A stretch of DNA of 64,000 bases from positions 1 through 64,000 of the forward strand of contig NZ_FZOK01000015.1 in assembly GCF_900188245.1 (NCBI RefSeq), in the 5' to 3' direction. The notes beneath the pieces were generated by a model that saw only the letters and a list, made by a program, of their open reading frames with translations, was not told where the DNA came from and did not search any database. Shown piece by piece: positions 17,725 through 25,967 of this stretch. Position numbers and translations under genes: made by a program. The stretch comes from Belliella buryatensis. GTDB lineage: Bacteria > Bacteroidota > Bacteroidia > Cytophagales > Cyclobacteriaceae. Every line of letters starts with the position of its first letter. The first letter of the stretch is position 1.

Positions 17725-19155
17725 ATGAGTTCAGAGGCTAATGCAGTATGGAAGGAATGTTTGCGTGTCATCGAGCAACATGTAAATGAACAAAGTTTTT
17801 CAACTTGGTTCAAACCTATCAATCCTGTTAGATTAGAAGGAAGTAGCCTGACGATACAGGTACCGAGTCAATTTTTTTACGAATGGCTAGAGGATAATTA
17901 TGTAGAGGTGCTCAAGCTAGCCATCAAAACAACCCTAGGTGCCGGCGGTAGATTAGAATATGCCGTAGTAGTAGACCGAGGTAATTCGCAGAATCAACCC
18001 TACATGGTCAGCTACCCTCAAGGCAATGCTTCTGCGGCTGCCAAGAAAGCAAACATGAATGGGACACCACAAGAAAGTCGCAGCCCATTCGAGATGCAGT
18101 CTTTAGACAGCGACATGCTCTTGCAATCCAATCTCAACCCGAATTATTCATTTAATACTTACATAGAGGGAGACTGTAATAGACTAGCCCGATCGGCTGG
18201 TTTTGCAGTAGCTACTAAGCCCGGCATCACTTCTTTCAACCCACTGATGGTCTATGGAGGTGTAGGATTAGGTAAAACACACCTGGTACAGGCCATAGGG
18301 AACGAAATCAAAAATGGCCCTGAAGATAAGTTTGTACTTTATGTTTCCTCTGAGAAATTTGTCAACCAATTCATGGATTCCATTAAGGATGGTAATGTAA
18401 AGAGCTTCACCAATTTCTACATGCAAGTAGATGTATTGATCATTGATGATATTCAATTCCTAGCTGGAAAAGATAGGACTCAGGAGATGTTTTTCCATAT
18501 CTTCAATCACCTGCATCAGAATAAGAAACAAATCATCATGACCTCTGACTGTCCTCCTAGGGACCTCAAAGGACTTGAAGAAAGGTTGCTCTCCAGATTC
18601 AAATGGGGCTTGACTGCTGATTTGCAGATGCCTGATTTTGAAACTAGGGTAGCTATCATCAAAAGGAAAATGCAGTCAGAAGGGATTTACATTCCTGATG
18701 ATGTGATCGAATATTTGGCCTACACAGTAGACACCAATGTGAGAGAACTAGAAGGAGTCATGATCTCCTTGATCGCGCATGCTTCTCTTAATAGAGTCGA
18801 GATTGACCTGACACTAGCGAAGACGATTATGAAAAACATCGTCAAAGACATAGAAACAGAAGTTGGTATTGATTTCATTCAAAAAACTGTCTCTGACTAT
18901 TTTGAGATTAAACTTGATGACCTTAAAGCTAAAACCAGGAAAAAGGAAATCGTGACAGCAAGGCAGGTAGCGATGTACTTCTCCAAAGAGTTTACAAACC
19001 ATTCCTTAAAGTCTATTGGTTATCATTTTGGAGGAAGAGATCATAGTACAGTAATTCACGCCATACAAACTGTCAATGACCTGATGGAAACAGATACTGC
19101 TTTCAGAAACTCGGTGAATGAATTGAAGAAAAAATTCAAAATGCGATCTTATTAA
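17725..19155 (+). CDS. dnaA: Chromosomal replication initiator protein DnaA
   Basis: A 476-aa AAA+ ATPase of usual DnaA length. Domain I (1-85, with QSFSTWFKPINPV) is followed by a Gly/Ala/Asn-rich linker to about 115. Domain III has Walker A GGVGLGKTH (178-186), Walker B VLIIDDIQFL, and the sensor region LLSRFKWGLTADLQMPDFETRVAI. Domain IV ends with the DNA-contact signature GGRDHSTVIHAI. It initiates replication at oriC by binding DnaA boxes. I see no cluster of TTATNCACA boxes around it, so the origin is not evident here. It is convergent with meaB and ends in a strong terminator. Confidence 0.98.
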   Translation: MSSEANAVWKECLRVIEQHVNEQSFSTWFKPINPVRLEGSSLTIQVPSQFFYEWLEDNYVEVLKLAIKTTLGAGGRLEYAVVVDRGNSQNQPYMVSYPQGNASAAAKKANMNGTPQESRSPFEMQSLDSDMLLQSNLNPNYSFNTYIEGDCNRLARSAGFAVATKPGITSFNPLMVYGGVGLGKTHLVQAIGNEIKNGPEDKFVLYVSSEKFVNQFMDSIKDGNVKSFTNFYMQVDVLIIDDIQFLAGKDRTQEMFFHIFNHLHQNKKQIIMTSDCPPRDLKGLEERLLSRFKWGLTADLQMPDFETRVAIIKRKMQSEGIYIPDDVIEYLAYTVDTNVRELEGVMISLIAHASLNRVEIDLTLAKTIMKNIVKDIETEVGIDFIQKTVSDYFEIKLDDLKAKTRKKEIVTARQVAMYFSKEFTNHSLKSIGYHFGGRDHSTVIHAIQTVNDLMETDTAFRNSVNELKKKFKMRSY

Positions 19156-19172
19156 AAGGTCGCATTTTTTTA
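19140..19172 (+). terminator. Intrinsic terminator after dnaA
   Basis: ATGCGATC / GGTCGCAT with a short loop and then TTTTTTTT. The 5' arm begins in the last dnaA codons and the T-run touches the meaB stop codon, so it may serve both convergent genes. Confidence 0.85.
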
Positions 19173-20174
19173 TTTTGGCTTGATTTGATTCATAAATAAC
19201 TGAACTAATGCTCTTGCTTTTTTGATTGCAGAAACTTTCCCTGATTTGATATCAGCCAAAGATTCATTCAAATCCTCTTTGATGGCCATATCATTGTAAA
19301 AATTGGTCTCTAGCAAGTACTTCACATGTTCTTGCATCCAATTAGCCCGCTGCTCAGCACGGTTAAATTCAAAAAACCCATTTCTAGAAACCAGATCTCG
19401 ATATTTCTGAATCATCTGCCAGATTTCGGGCAAGCCTTCTCCACTTAACCCTGAGCAAGTTGTTACTTTGGGGTACCATGAACTCTCCTTGGCTGGGAAC
19501 AGATGAAGGGCATTGGCATACTCCCTCTTAGCACGCTTTGCCGTCTCTTTATTTTCCCCGTCTGCCTTGTTGATTACCAAAGCATCACACATTTCTATGA
19601 TACCTTTTTTGATACCTTGCAATTCATCTCCTGCACCTGCTAGCATCAAGAGCAGAAAAAAATCAACCATACCCTTGACCGCTATCTCAGACTGGCCAAC
19701 ACCCACTGTTTCGATAAATACCACATCAAAACCTGCTGCTTCACATAGCAACATGGCTTCTCGAGTCCTGGCACTTACACCACCTAGCGTGGTACCAGAA
19801 GGGCTTGGCCTGATATAGGCGCGCTTGTCAATAGATAGCTTCTCCATTCTGGTTTTATCGCCTAGAATGCTCCCTCGGCTCGATTGACTACTGGGATCTA
19901 CAGCAAGCACTGCCAGCTTATAACCTTGCTCAATGACAAGCCAACCAAACTTCTCGATAAAAGTACTCTTGCCAACCCCTGGGACTCCTGTGATTCCAAT
20001 TCTGATTGACTTGCCTGCGTGTGGCAATACTGCGTCCATCACCTCTTCTGCCAAAACTTGATCTGTGGACAAAGCACTCTCCACCAGGGTAATCGCCTGA
20101 CTCAAAATCACCCGATCGCCTCTCAATACACCATCGATGTAAGCCTGTGCTGAAAGTCTATTTCTCTTTCTCAA
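19170..20174 (-). CDS. meaB: Methylmalonyl-CoA mutase-associated GTPase MeaB
   Basis: A 334-aa G3E-family GTPase that loads and protects adenosylcobalamin in methylmalonyl-CoA mutase. Walker A is GVPGVGKS (63-70), then VLAVDPSSQSSRGSILGDKTRM, FIETVGVGQSE (switch/Walker B), and the base-recognition NKAD. The C-terminal helical part with IWQMIQKYRDLV is typical. It is separated from mutAB by the nucleotidase pair and dnaA. The membrane-anchored gene at 20185 begins 11 bp upstream of its own start on the same strand, so those two may share a transcript. Confidence 0.96.
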   Translation of the reverse strand: MRKRNRLSAQAYIDGVLRGDRVILSQAITLVESALSTDQVLAEEVMDAVLPHAGKSIRIGITGVPGVGKSTFIEKFGWLVIEQGYKLAVLAVDPSSQSSRGSILGDKTRMEKLSIDKRAYIRPSPSGTTLGGVSARTREAMLLCEAAGFDVVFIETVGVGQSEIAVKGMVDFFLLLMLAGAGDELQGIKKGIIEMCDALVINKADGENKETAKRAKREYANALHLFPAKESSWYPKVTTCSGLSGEGLPEIWQMIQKYRDLVSRNGFFEFNRAEQRANWMQEHVKYLLETNFYNDMAIKEDLNESLADIKSGKVSAIKKARALVQLFMNQIKPK

Positions 20175-20184
20175 TCTTGACTAA

Positions 20185-20601
20185 TTAATAATTTATAAAA
20201 GGGAATCGAGTAAACTTTACTCCTCCCATGGCTGATTTCTCATAACTGCCCACACAATATTGCTGATACTCCTCCGAGAAATATGGTGCTTTTGGGAAAG
20301 TTTCACTTGGCGTCTTTGCTCTATCTATAAAGAAAAAAACCTTCGTATTTCCATATTTGGTATGGGGCATATAGTCTCCATATTGCTCTAGGCTGTTCCA
20401 GAGTGTATCAGTGGCATATACTGCATACACCCTGATTACTGGCCCAGTATTGTTTTCATTTCTGTAAAATGCCATCTCTTCAAAATCGATTTCTAAATCT
20501 TTGATTCCCGGCTGGGTAAATGATTCCTTGACAATCCAAATCATCACCAAGGCTACTCCAAGGATCAAAACATAAAATAGATAGGATGAGCGCATGTTCA
20601 T
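20185..20601 (-). CDS. Membrane-anchored hypothetical protein
   Basis: 138 aa; not recognised. Residues 7-27 (LFYVLILGVALVMIWIV) form a single N-terminal membrane helix, so the remaining about 110 residues should face the periplasm or cytosol; there is no lipobox. The later part has several aromatics and a lone cysteine (QQYCVGSYEKS). It begins 46 bases from the divergent hemJ start and ends 11 bp before the meaB start. A role linked to MeaB is possible but not shown by the sequence. Confidence 0.7.
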   Translation of the reverse strand: MNMRSSYLFYVLILGVALVMIWIVKESFTQPGIKDLEIDFEEMAFYRNENNTGPVIRVYAVYATDTLWNSLEQYGDYMPHTKYGNTKVFFFIDRAKTPSETFPKAPYFSEEYQQYCVGSYEKSAMGGVKFTRFPFINY

Positions 20602-20647
20602 AGAGACTTTTACATTTAAAGCCTTAATTTAGCAGAAAAAAAGTATA

Positions 20648-21190
20648 ATGGCCTTCGAATACATCAAAGCTCTTCATATCATTTTTATTGTCACCTGGTT
20701 TGCTGGCTTATTTTATATAGTAAGACTTTTCATTTATCAGGCTGAAGCTTGGGAAAAACCCGAACAGGAACGAAAAATTCTGATTCCACAATTGAATCTA
20801 ATGGCTAATCGTCTTTGGTATATCATCACCTGGCCATCAGCTATTTTGACTTTAATTTTCGGTTTCTGGGTACTTTCTTACAGATGGGGGTACATGCAGC
20901 TTGGATTCATGCATGCTAAGTTGGCTTTTGTATTCTTATTGTACTTATATCACTTTTATTGTCAAAAGATTTACAAAGATTTGCAAAATGGCAAATCTAA
21001 CTGGACCTCTACACAGTTAAGAGTATGGAACGAAGTCGCTACGGTGCTACTGTTTGCCATAGTCTTCTTAATAGTCTTAAAAAGCTTGATCAGCGTGGTA
21101 TGGGGAATTGTAGGCTTATTTGCTCTTAGCCTATTCATGATGCTGGGGATCAAGTTTTATAAAAAAGTCAGAGAAAAAAAGAATTTATAA
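20648..21190 (+). CDS. hemJ: HemJ-like protoporphyrinogen IX oxidase
   Basis: A 180-aa integral membrane protein with about five hydrophobic helices. The N-terminal IKALHIIFIVTWFAGLFYIVRLFIYQ carries the conserved His of the HemJ/UPF0093 family, and later NRLWYIITWPSAILTLIFG and MHAKLAFVFLLYLYHFYC are typical. HemJ oxidises protoporphyrinogen IX in oxygen-independent heme synthesis and itself binds heme. It is the first of three closely packed genes (SCO protein, cytochrome c), all connected with heme/copper electron transport. The ATG is the first codon. Confidence 0.9.
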   Translation: MAFEYIKALHIIFIVTWFAGLFYIVRLFIYQAEAWEKPEQERKILIPQLNLMANRLWYIITWPSAILTLIFGFWVLSYRWGYMQLGFMHAKLAFVFLLYLYHFYCQKIYKDLQNGKSNWTSTQLRVWNEVATVLLFAIVFLIVLKSLISVVWGIVGLFALSLFMMLGIKFYKKVREKKNL

Positions 21191-21193
21191 ATT

Positions 21194-21856
21194 ATGCTTA
21201 CACTTATCAAAACACTCAAATCTATTGCTATCATCACTGTATTAGGAATGGTTTGGGTAAGTTGCTCACAAAAAGCAGAAGACCACAACACAAATCTACC
21301 AATATTAGGAAATTGGCATGTGAATGAAATAGAGTTGGAAGGAAAATTAATTCAAGACACCATCTATCATAAGATTGCCAACTTTTCATTTACCAATCAA
21401 GAAGGTAGAGAAATAAGCAATTATACTACGGATGGCAAAGTCTATGTGGCTGACTTTTTCTTTACTACCTGCCCTACAATTTGCCCGATCATGAAAACTC
21501 AGATGCTGCGTGTTTACGAAGAGTTTAAAGATGAGGAACAGTTTATGATTCTAAGTCATACCTTAGATCCAGAGCATGATACTGAGGAACTTCTAAAAGA
21601 GTTTGCAGAGAAAATAGGGGTAAATGATGATCAGACTTGGCAGTTTCTCACAGGAGACCAAGAGAAAATCTTTGAAATCGGTCAGACGAGCTATTTGACA
21701 ACTGCCATGGAAGACAAAAATGAACCAGGAGGAATTCTTCATTCAGGTGCATTTGTGTTGATAGATCAAAAAGGTAGAATCAGGGGAGTATATGATGGCA
21801 CTAAGGAAGACCAAGTCAATAGATTGATGCGTGACATTCCCAAACTTCTGAGGTAA
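21194..21856 (+). CDS. SCO/SenC copper chaperone lipoprotein
   Basis: The 220-aa protein begins with a lipoprotein signal ending VWVSC (Cys24). The thioredoxin-like domain has the copper ligands CPTIC (Cys93, Cys97) and the distant His183 in GGILHSGAF. SCO proteins deliver copper to the CuA centre of cytochrome oxidase or act in redox sensing. It is placed between hemJ (3 bp upstream) and the cytochrome c gene, whose ATG directly follows its stop codon, so translation is probably coupled. No oxidase subunit is in this window. Confidence 0.92.
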   Translation: MLTLIKTLKSIAIITVLGMVWVSCSQKAEDHNTNLPILGNWHVNEIELEGKLIQDTIYHKIANFSFTNQEGREISNYTTDGKVYVADFFFTTCPTICPIMKTQMLRVYEEFKDEEQFMILSHTLDPEHDTEELLKEFAEKIGVNDDQTWQFLTGDQEKIFEIGQTSYLTTAMEDKNEPGGILHSGAFVLIDQKGRIRGVYDGTKEDQVNRLMRDIPKLLR

Positions 21857-22300
21857 ATGAAACTAAATTTAGGGATAACTATATCTTTTTTGATCCTGAC
21901 GGCAACGTCTTGTGGGACAGAAAAAGATCCACTAGACAAGGGACTTTCAGACATCAAAGACTCCAAAGTCATGCAGTATGCTATCGAAGGAAAAATACTT
22001 TATGAGAACTACTGTGCCAACTGTCATCAGACGGATGGAATTGGTCTTGGAAAATTGATCCCTCCACTTCGTGGCTCTGACTACATGCTTGAGGACATTG
22101 GCAGAACTGTACATATCATCAAATACGGTCTAAAGGGAGAAATCATAGTAAATGATCAAAAATACAATCAACCTATGCCTGCCAATCCACAACTGACCAA
22201 TATGGAAATTGCGCAAATTGTGACTTACCTGTACAATATCTGGGGGAGCAACAAAGGTGTAATAGATAGTAAAGAGATAGAAAACTACTTAACTAAGTAG
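21857..22300 (+). CDS. Cytochrome c, membrane lipoprotein
   Basis: 147 aa, starting immediately after the SCO stop. The lipoprotein cysteine is Cys19 (LTATSC). The heme motif CANCH (Cys53, Cys56, His57) is followed by GIGLGKLIPPLRGSDYM, and the axial methionine is probably Met107 in QPMPANP, giving a class I cytochrome c. It is likely an electron carrier on the periplasmic side. Its 3' end is one base from the convergent 22302 gene. Confidence 0.92.
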   Translation: MKLNLGITISFLILTATSCGTEKDPLDKGLSDIKDSKVMQYAIEGKILYENYCANCHQTDGIGLGKLIPPLRGSDYMLEDIGRTVHIIKYGLKGEIIVNDQKYNQPMPANPQLTNMEIAQIVTYLYNIWGSNKGVIDSKEIENYLTK

Positions 22301-22301
22301 A

Positions 22302-22733
22302 TCAATACTTTCCCAATTCTGAATTTGCCTTCTCTATCGCTGAGGTGATGTCATCATGAACTTTTTGAACCATTTCCCTCTGTTCCAAAAGATAGATTTC
22401 AACCTCTTCCTCACTCATATCATCTGTGCTTTGCTTGAATTGACGCATCCACACAAACATCCCATCAAAAGCTTCGTCCAATTGCTTAGCCAATAGTATC
22501 AACTCCTGTACTTTTTGAGTATTGTCTGATTCCGAAGAACTTTTCAATTCATCTGCCTTAGCTACTATTTCTTTCCTGAGGGATTTCAGGTCACCCATAA
22601 ATGGCATCACCTCATCATGAATCTGAATGACCTCAGCTCTAAGTCGCTGATTAGCTTCCTCTTTGCTTTCATCACAAGAGAAAAGAAATAGAAATATTGC
22701 GAATACCGAAAAACTCTTAAAAACTGTCTTCAT
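22302..22733 (-). CDS. Helical lipoprotein, function unknown
   Basis: 143 aa with a clear lipoprotein signal (MKTVFKSFSVFAIFLFLFSC). The mature part is highly charged and alpha-helical: EANQRLRAEVIQIHDEVMPFMGDLKSLRKEI, then LILLAKQLDEAFDGMFVWMRQFKQ. It resembles small helical lipoproteins common in Bacteroidota and has no catalytic motif. A link to the convergent cytochrome operon is only positional. Confidence 0.7.
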   Translation of the reverse strand: MKTVFKSFSVFAIFLFLFSCDESKEEANQRLRAEVIQIHDEVMPFMGDLKSLRKEIVAKADELKSSSESDNTQKVQELILLAKQLDEAFDGMFVWMRQFKQSTDDMSEEEVEIYLLEQREMVQKVHDDITSAIEKANSELGKY

Positions 22734-22787
22734 TTTCTTTGGTTGATCAACACTACAAAGAAAATTTAATTTGACTTAAAAAAGAAA

Positions 22788-23201
22788 TTATTTCACAATA
22801 ACATTACATTTCCTATGAAATTTCCAGTTTACAATATGAATAATAACCAAAGCAACAGAAGCCACCAAAGAAACAAAAATCATCCAGCTAAACACATCAT
22901 GTAATAGAACTCCCACAGAAAAAATTGTCACAGCAACCCAAAGTGCTATTTTTATATGCTTAGATTGCGTACTTTTAACAGCGCTTATCACGGCCCAAAT
23001 TGCCAAAGCAACGAAAAGAAAATCCATCCAATGCCAATGTACATGAGCATGGTCATGACCTGCATGATCATCATGTCCAAATATAAAACCTGCCGAGATC
23101 AAGACTGGAAAAGCCAAGCAATGGATCAGGCAAAGGACTGAAGCTGATATTCCTAATAAATCAGCAGATTGAGAGGAAATTCTTTTTATAATTTGCAACA
23201 T
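22788..23201 (-). CDS. MerC-like membrane protein
   Basis: A 137-aa four-helix membrane protein resembling MerC. Helix 1 carries CLIHC (Cys24, His27, Cys28), the metal-handling motif of MerC-type mercury transporters, though many Bacteroidota relatives have no mercury role. A loop rich in histidine and aspartate (HDDHAGHDHAHVHWHW, about 43-58) suggests metal binding. Its ATG lies in the centre of a perfect inverted repeat and just behind a Bacteroidota promoter, so the mRNA is nearly leaderless and the gene should be under tight repression. Confidence 0.85.
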   Translation of the reverse strand: MLQIIKRISSQSADLLGISASVLCLIHCLAFPVLISAGFIFGHDDHAGHDHAHVHWHWMDFLFVALAIWAVISAVKSTQSKHIKIALWVAVTIFSVGVLLHDVFSWMIFVSLVASVALVIIHIVNWKFHRKCNVIVK

Positions 23202-23211
23202 AATTGCAAAT
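23191..23211 (-). promoter_or_regulatory. Fur/Zur-like palindromic operator
   Basis: ATTTGCAA-CATAA-TTGCAAAT: two perfect 8-bp inverted arms with a 5-bp centre that contains the merC-like start codon. The right arm overlaps the -7 box TATATTTG of the gene. The form resembles metal-responsive Fur-family boxes; which metal is inferred only from the MerC neighbour. Confidence 0.7.
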
Positions 23212-23240
23212 ATAGATATTTATTCGTTAGACTTACAAAA
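23207..23240 (-). promoter_or_regulatory. Promoter of the MerC-like gene
   Basis: TTTTG (23236-23240), 21 bases, then TATATTTG (23207-23214) on the minus strand. The -7 element lies inside the palindrome, so a bound regulator would block RNA polymerase. Confidence 0.65.
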
Positions 23241-23256
23241 ACTTAATACATATTTC

Positions 23257-24081
23257 ATGAAACCGTTCTGTTTTGCTAAAAACCAAATAATCGATGCTCA
23301 ATCAGCTAATGTGCATCCTATGGATATAGGTTTGATCAGAGGCTACGGGATTTTTGATTTTTTTCGTACTTCTAATTATACCCCTTTATTTTTATCTGAC
23401 TACTTGGACAGGTTTATCAGATCTGCATCCAAAACCCATCTTCAGCTCAATTATGACAAATCCACACTCTCTGATATCATTCACCAATTGATTGGAAAAA
23501 ACGATCTTAAAAATGGAGGAATCAGAATGCTATTGACTGGAGGGGTGTCAGAAAATCATTTTTCGCCTGGGAAAGGTGAATTATTTATTTTCTGTGAAGA
23601 CCTGATATTTCCTTCTTCAGAAAAATACAATAATGGCGTAAAGCTTCTCAGCGCGGAGCATGTTAGGGCGATAGCCGACATCAAGACTACCAATTATGCC
23701 TTTCCAGTATGGTTGAGCGCAGATTGGAAAGCAAAGGGTGCAGAAGATGTGATTTATCATCAGAATGGCATTATATCCGAGAGTTCTCGTAGCAATATTT
23801 TTGTCATCAAAGGTGGAGCTATCAGCACCCCTGACGAACATATCCTGCATGGAATTACTCGGAAGCGTGTGCTTGAGCTAGCACCTGATACAAGGATTAG
23901 AAAAGTGTCCTTTGAGGAATTATTGACAGCTGACGAGGCTTTTATCACAAGTACTACCAAAAAAATCCTCCCTATCACATCAGTCGATAATCAAAAAATA
24001 GGTTCAGGTCTAGTAGGCCCTATCACCAAACAGTTGATGACCGAGTTTCAGTCCATGGAGAAGCAAATTGTCTCTAAATAA
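23257..24081 (+). CDS. Class IV PLP aminotransferase (branched-chain / D-amino acid type)
   Basis: This 274-aa fold-type IV enzyme fits class IV aminotransferases. The catalytic lysine is Lys143 (DIKTTNY), the conserved RGYGIFDFFRT segment is at 29-38, ISESSRSNIFVIKGGAI (around 180-195) resembles the cofactor-phosphate loop, and GITRKRVLELA follows. It could be a branched-chain aminotransferase, D-amino acid transaminase or aminodeoxychorismate lyase; the sequence alone does not separate these. It is divergent from the MerC-like gene, so their control regions are adjacent. Confidence 0.87.
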   Translation: MKPFCFAKNQIIDAQSANVHPMDIGLIRGYGIFDFFRTSNYTPLFLSDYLDRFIRSASKTHLQLNYDKSTLSDIIHQLIGKNDLKNGGIRMLLTGGVSENHFSPGKGELFIFCEDLIFPSSEKYNNGVKLLSAEHVRAIADIKTTNYAFPVWLSADWKAKGAEDVIYHQNGIISESSRSNIFVIKGGAISTPDEHILHGITRKRVLELAPDTRIRKVSFEELLTADEAFITSTTKKILPITSVDNQKIGSGLVGPITKQLMTEFQSMEKQIVSK

Positions 24082-24160
24082 AAAAACCTGCTGATTTGTG
24101 ATGTGCCCCCAAAAAGTTAGGCACTTATTGGGGGCATTTCATTGAGCAGCAGTTTTTTTT
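24082..24160 (+). terminator. Terminator interrupted by a small insertion
   Basis: The outer stem CTGCTG (24088-24093) / CAGCAG (24147-24152) followed by TTTTTTTT is the terminator of the aminotransferase gene. Between the arms lies a 43-bp element with its own hairpin. Removing it, with one copy of TTG, leaves the ordinary loop ATTTGAG. Confidence 0.7.
24099..24141 (+). mobile_element. MITE-like element with IS3-type ends (remnant)
   Basis: Terminal inverted repeats are TGATGTGCCCCCAA (24099-24112) and TTGGGGGCATTTCA (24128-24141), agreeing at 12 of 14 positions. Inside follows AAAAAGTTAGGCAC, which resembles the subterminal sequence of IS3-family ends. The element is flanked by TTG on both sides (24096-24098 and 24142-24144), a 3-bp target duplication typical of that family. 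It is far too short to encode a transposase, so it is a non-autonomous or internally deleted element. No other copy was noticed in the window. Confidence 0.6.
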
Positions 24161-24225
24161 TATTTAGTATGATTTTCCTCTTTCAGACAAGTAATCATTT
24201 ACAGTAATGTAGAATCCTTACAGTG

Positions 24226-24252
24226 GTCAGCTGACTGTCGACCGTTGACTAA
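24226..24252 (-). repeat. Short degenerate GTC-type intergenic repeat
   Basis: The minus strand just 3' of the DUF3299-like gene reads GTCAACGGTCGACAGTCAGC. A related run GTCAATTGTCCATTGTCAAC lies just 3' of the ettA gene (48332-48364). Both contain several copies of the same GTC(A/C)A-type unit. Confidence 0.4.
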
Positions 24253-24256
24253 TTAA

Positions 24257-24694
24257 TCAATTCAAAATCTCAGCATCAACCACGATATACATGAGTTTTT
24301 CTGGATCTTTATCATTGAGTGTAAGTTTTCCTCTTACACGAACCCTCTTGGAGGTGTACTTGATAGGATTCTTCATCATTACCTCCATGACTGTCTCAGG
24401 TCCACCAGACCCACAAAAGAAGCATTCCGCCAATGGAAGTGAAGAAAGAATGATATGCTCAGGCTTGAACATCCCCTCAAATGGAATGATATAGCCATCT
24501 GCCTCCACCACTTTGCCTTCTAATTTTTTGATTTTATCACTGAATACAGGAATGTATAGTTCTCCAAAATCATCTTCTCCAATTTTGTAAGTTACCTCTG
24601 AAAGGTCTCTCCATACGTTATTAGAAGTCTGTGCATAGGTCATCGCAGATACGAAGACCAAAGCAAATATGAATAAGGTTCTCTTCAATTTCAT
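24257..24694 (-). CDS. Periplasmic DUF3299-like protein
   Basis: The 145-aa protein starts with a signal peptide (ending TYAQ). The mature domain has W-x-LSEVTYK, then PVFSDKIKKLEGKVVEADGYIIPFEG, the cysteine/glycine-rich ECFFCGSGGPETVM (around 94-107) and VRVRGKLTLND. This resembles DUF3299 proteins, often found beside zinc-related ABC transport genes in other bacteria. The two cysteines could bind a metal or form a disulfide. It is the last gene of the operon, 49 bp after the permease. Function is unknown. Confidence 0.65.
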   Translation of the reverse strand: MKLKRTLFIFALVFVSAMTYAQTSNNVWRDLSEVTYKIGEDDFGELYIPVFSDKIKKLEGKVVEADGYIIPFEGMFKPEHIILSSLPLAECFFCGSGGPETVMEVMMKNPIKYTSKRVRVRGKLTLNDKDPEKLMYIVVDAEILN

Positions 24695-24743
24695 TTTTAT
24701 AATTTTAATCTCTTACAGGTTGACAATTTGAAATTTTTGTGAT

Positions 24744-25967
24744 TTAAGATTTTGTAAGTTGTTTTGCAATATCTGTTTGATATGCGGTCCAAGCTGGAAT
24801 CAATGAGGCTATAAAACCTACTGCTATCGCATAACCGATGATGTATAACTCTTCTCGCAAGAATACCGCCGCAGATAATCCGCTGATTGCTCCTTGTTCA
24901 TTTTGCATAACGAGAACCGCTAAGAAAAGGTGCCCGATAGCAATTCCTAACAACGCACCAATGAAAGTAAGAATAATCCCTTCCAAAACGATATGAATAA
25001 ATAGCTGAAGGCTAGAAGCGCCCAATGTTCTCATCACTGCGAGATCATATTTTCTTTCTTTGAGTGAATTGAACAGTGCGATAAATATTCCCAAGCCAGC
25101 AATCACAATAATTGCAAAGGCTAAACCTTGAATCAACTTAACTCCCACACCTAGCAACTCAAATAGCCTAGAGATCTCGAAAGATGGCGAGGCTGCCTGC
25201 ATGGATGTTCTGCTATTGATAAATCTAGGCAACTGTACAGCGGCCATGGGATTGCGATACTGGAGCAATAATGAAGTTACCTCCCTATCTTCATCAGCTG
25301 GAGGAAACCCAGAAGTGGTCACATCTGCTTCAAACTTATCATGATCGTGACCTTCATCGTGGGAATACCATACAGACTCGATGCTAGTTAAGATCAGGTT
25401 ATCTAGCACATTGCTACTCTTAGCTAGGATACCGGTGATTTTGTAAGGATGCTCATCATGCTCATGGCTACTGCTCCCAATTCCATGTGAACCAATAAAT
25501 GAATCTCCAACTTTTAGGTTGAGCTTTTCAGCCACAACAGCCCCCAAGACTACATCGAATGGTTTTCTCCACACTTCACCCATCTCGATTTCAGCTTTAT
25601 AAAGCTCAAGGTAATCGTGGTTTGTCCCTACGATGCGGTATCCCTGATAGTTATCCCCCATCCCCAAAGGAATGATGTTTTTCACAAGTCGATTTCTAGA
25701 AAGTGACTGTGCCTCTTCCATGTCAATGTTCCCTGTAGGATAATCAATGTGGTACACACTTGACAAAATCAATTGAAGTGGACTCCCTTTGGCACCTACC
25801 ACCAAATCTATGCCCTCTGCATCTTTGGTCATCTTATTTTCAAACTGGTCTTGGATCAAAATCAAAACAGTGATAATGGCTAGACCCAATGCCAATAGTA
25901 AGATATTCAACCCTGTATTCAATGGTTTTGCAACAAGGTATTTCCAGCTTAGTTTGAGCATATTCAT
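24744..25967 (-). CDS. ABC transporter permease with His-rich periplasmic domain
   Basis: A 407-aa MacB/FtsX-type permease: one membrane helix near the N-terminus (LNILLLALGLAIITVLILI), a long periplasmic domain (about 40-280), then three helices. In the periplasmic part are two His/Asp-rich loops, SSSHEHDEHPYK and YSHDEGHDHDKFE, which are unusual for this fold and suggest binding of zinc or another divalent metal. It overlaps the ATPase gene by 4 bp. With that ATPase it should form an MacB-like mechanotransmission or export complex. The substrate is not shown. Confidence 0.88.
   Translation of the reverse strand: MNMLKLSWKYLVAKPLNTGLNILLLALGLAIITVLILIQDQFENKMTKDAEGIDLVVGAKGSPLQLILSSVYHIDYPTGNIDMEEAQSLSRNRLVKNIIPLGMGDNYQGYRIVGTNHDYLELYKAEIEMGEVWRKPFDVVLGAVVAEKLNLKVGDSFIGSHGIGSSSHEHDEHPYKITGILAKSSNVLDNLILTSIESVWYSHDEGHDHDKFEADVTTSGFPPADEDREVTSLLLQYRNPMAAVQLPRFINSRTSMQAASPSFEISRLFELLGVGVKLIQGLAFAIIVIAGLGIFIALFNSLKERKYDLAVMRTLGASSLQLFIHIVLEGIILTFIGALLGIAIGHLFLAVLVMQNEQGAISGLSAAVFLREELYIIGYAIAVGFIASLIPAWTAYQTDIAKQLTKS

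Noticed and set aside
24088-24152. Riboswitch or attenuator reading of the double hairpin
   Set aside because: It lies 3' of a gene and is followed by a T-run; target duplication and IS-like ends explain it better.
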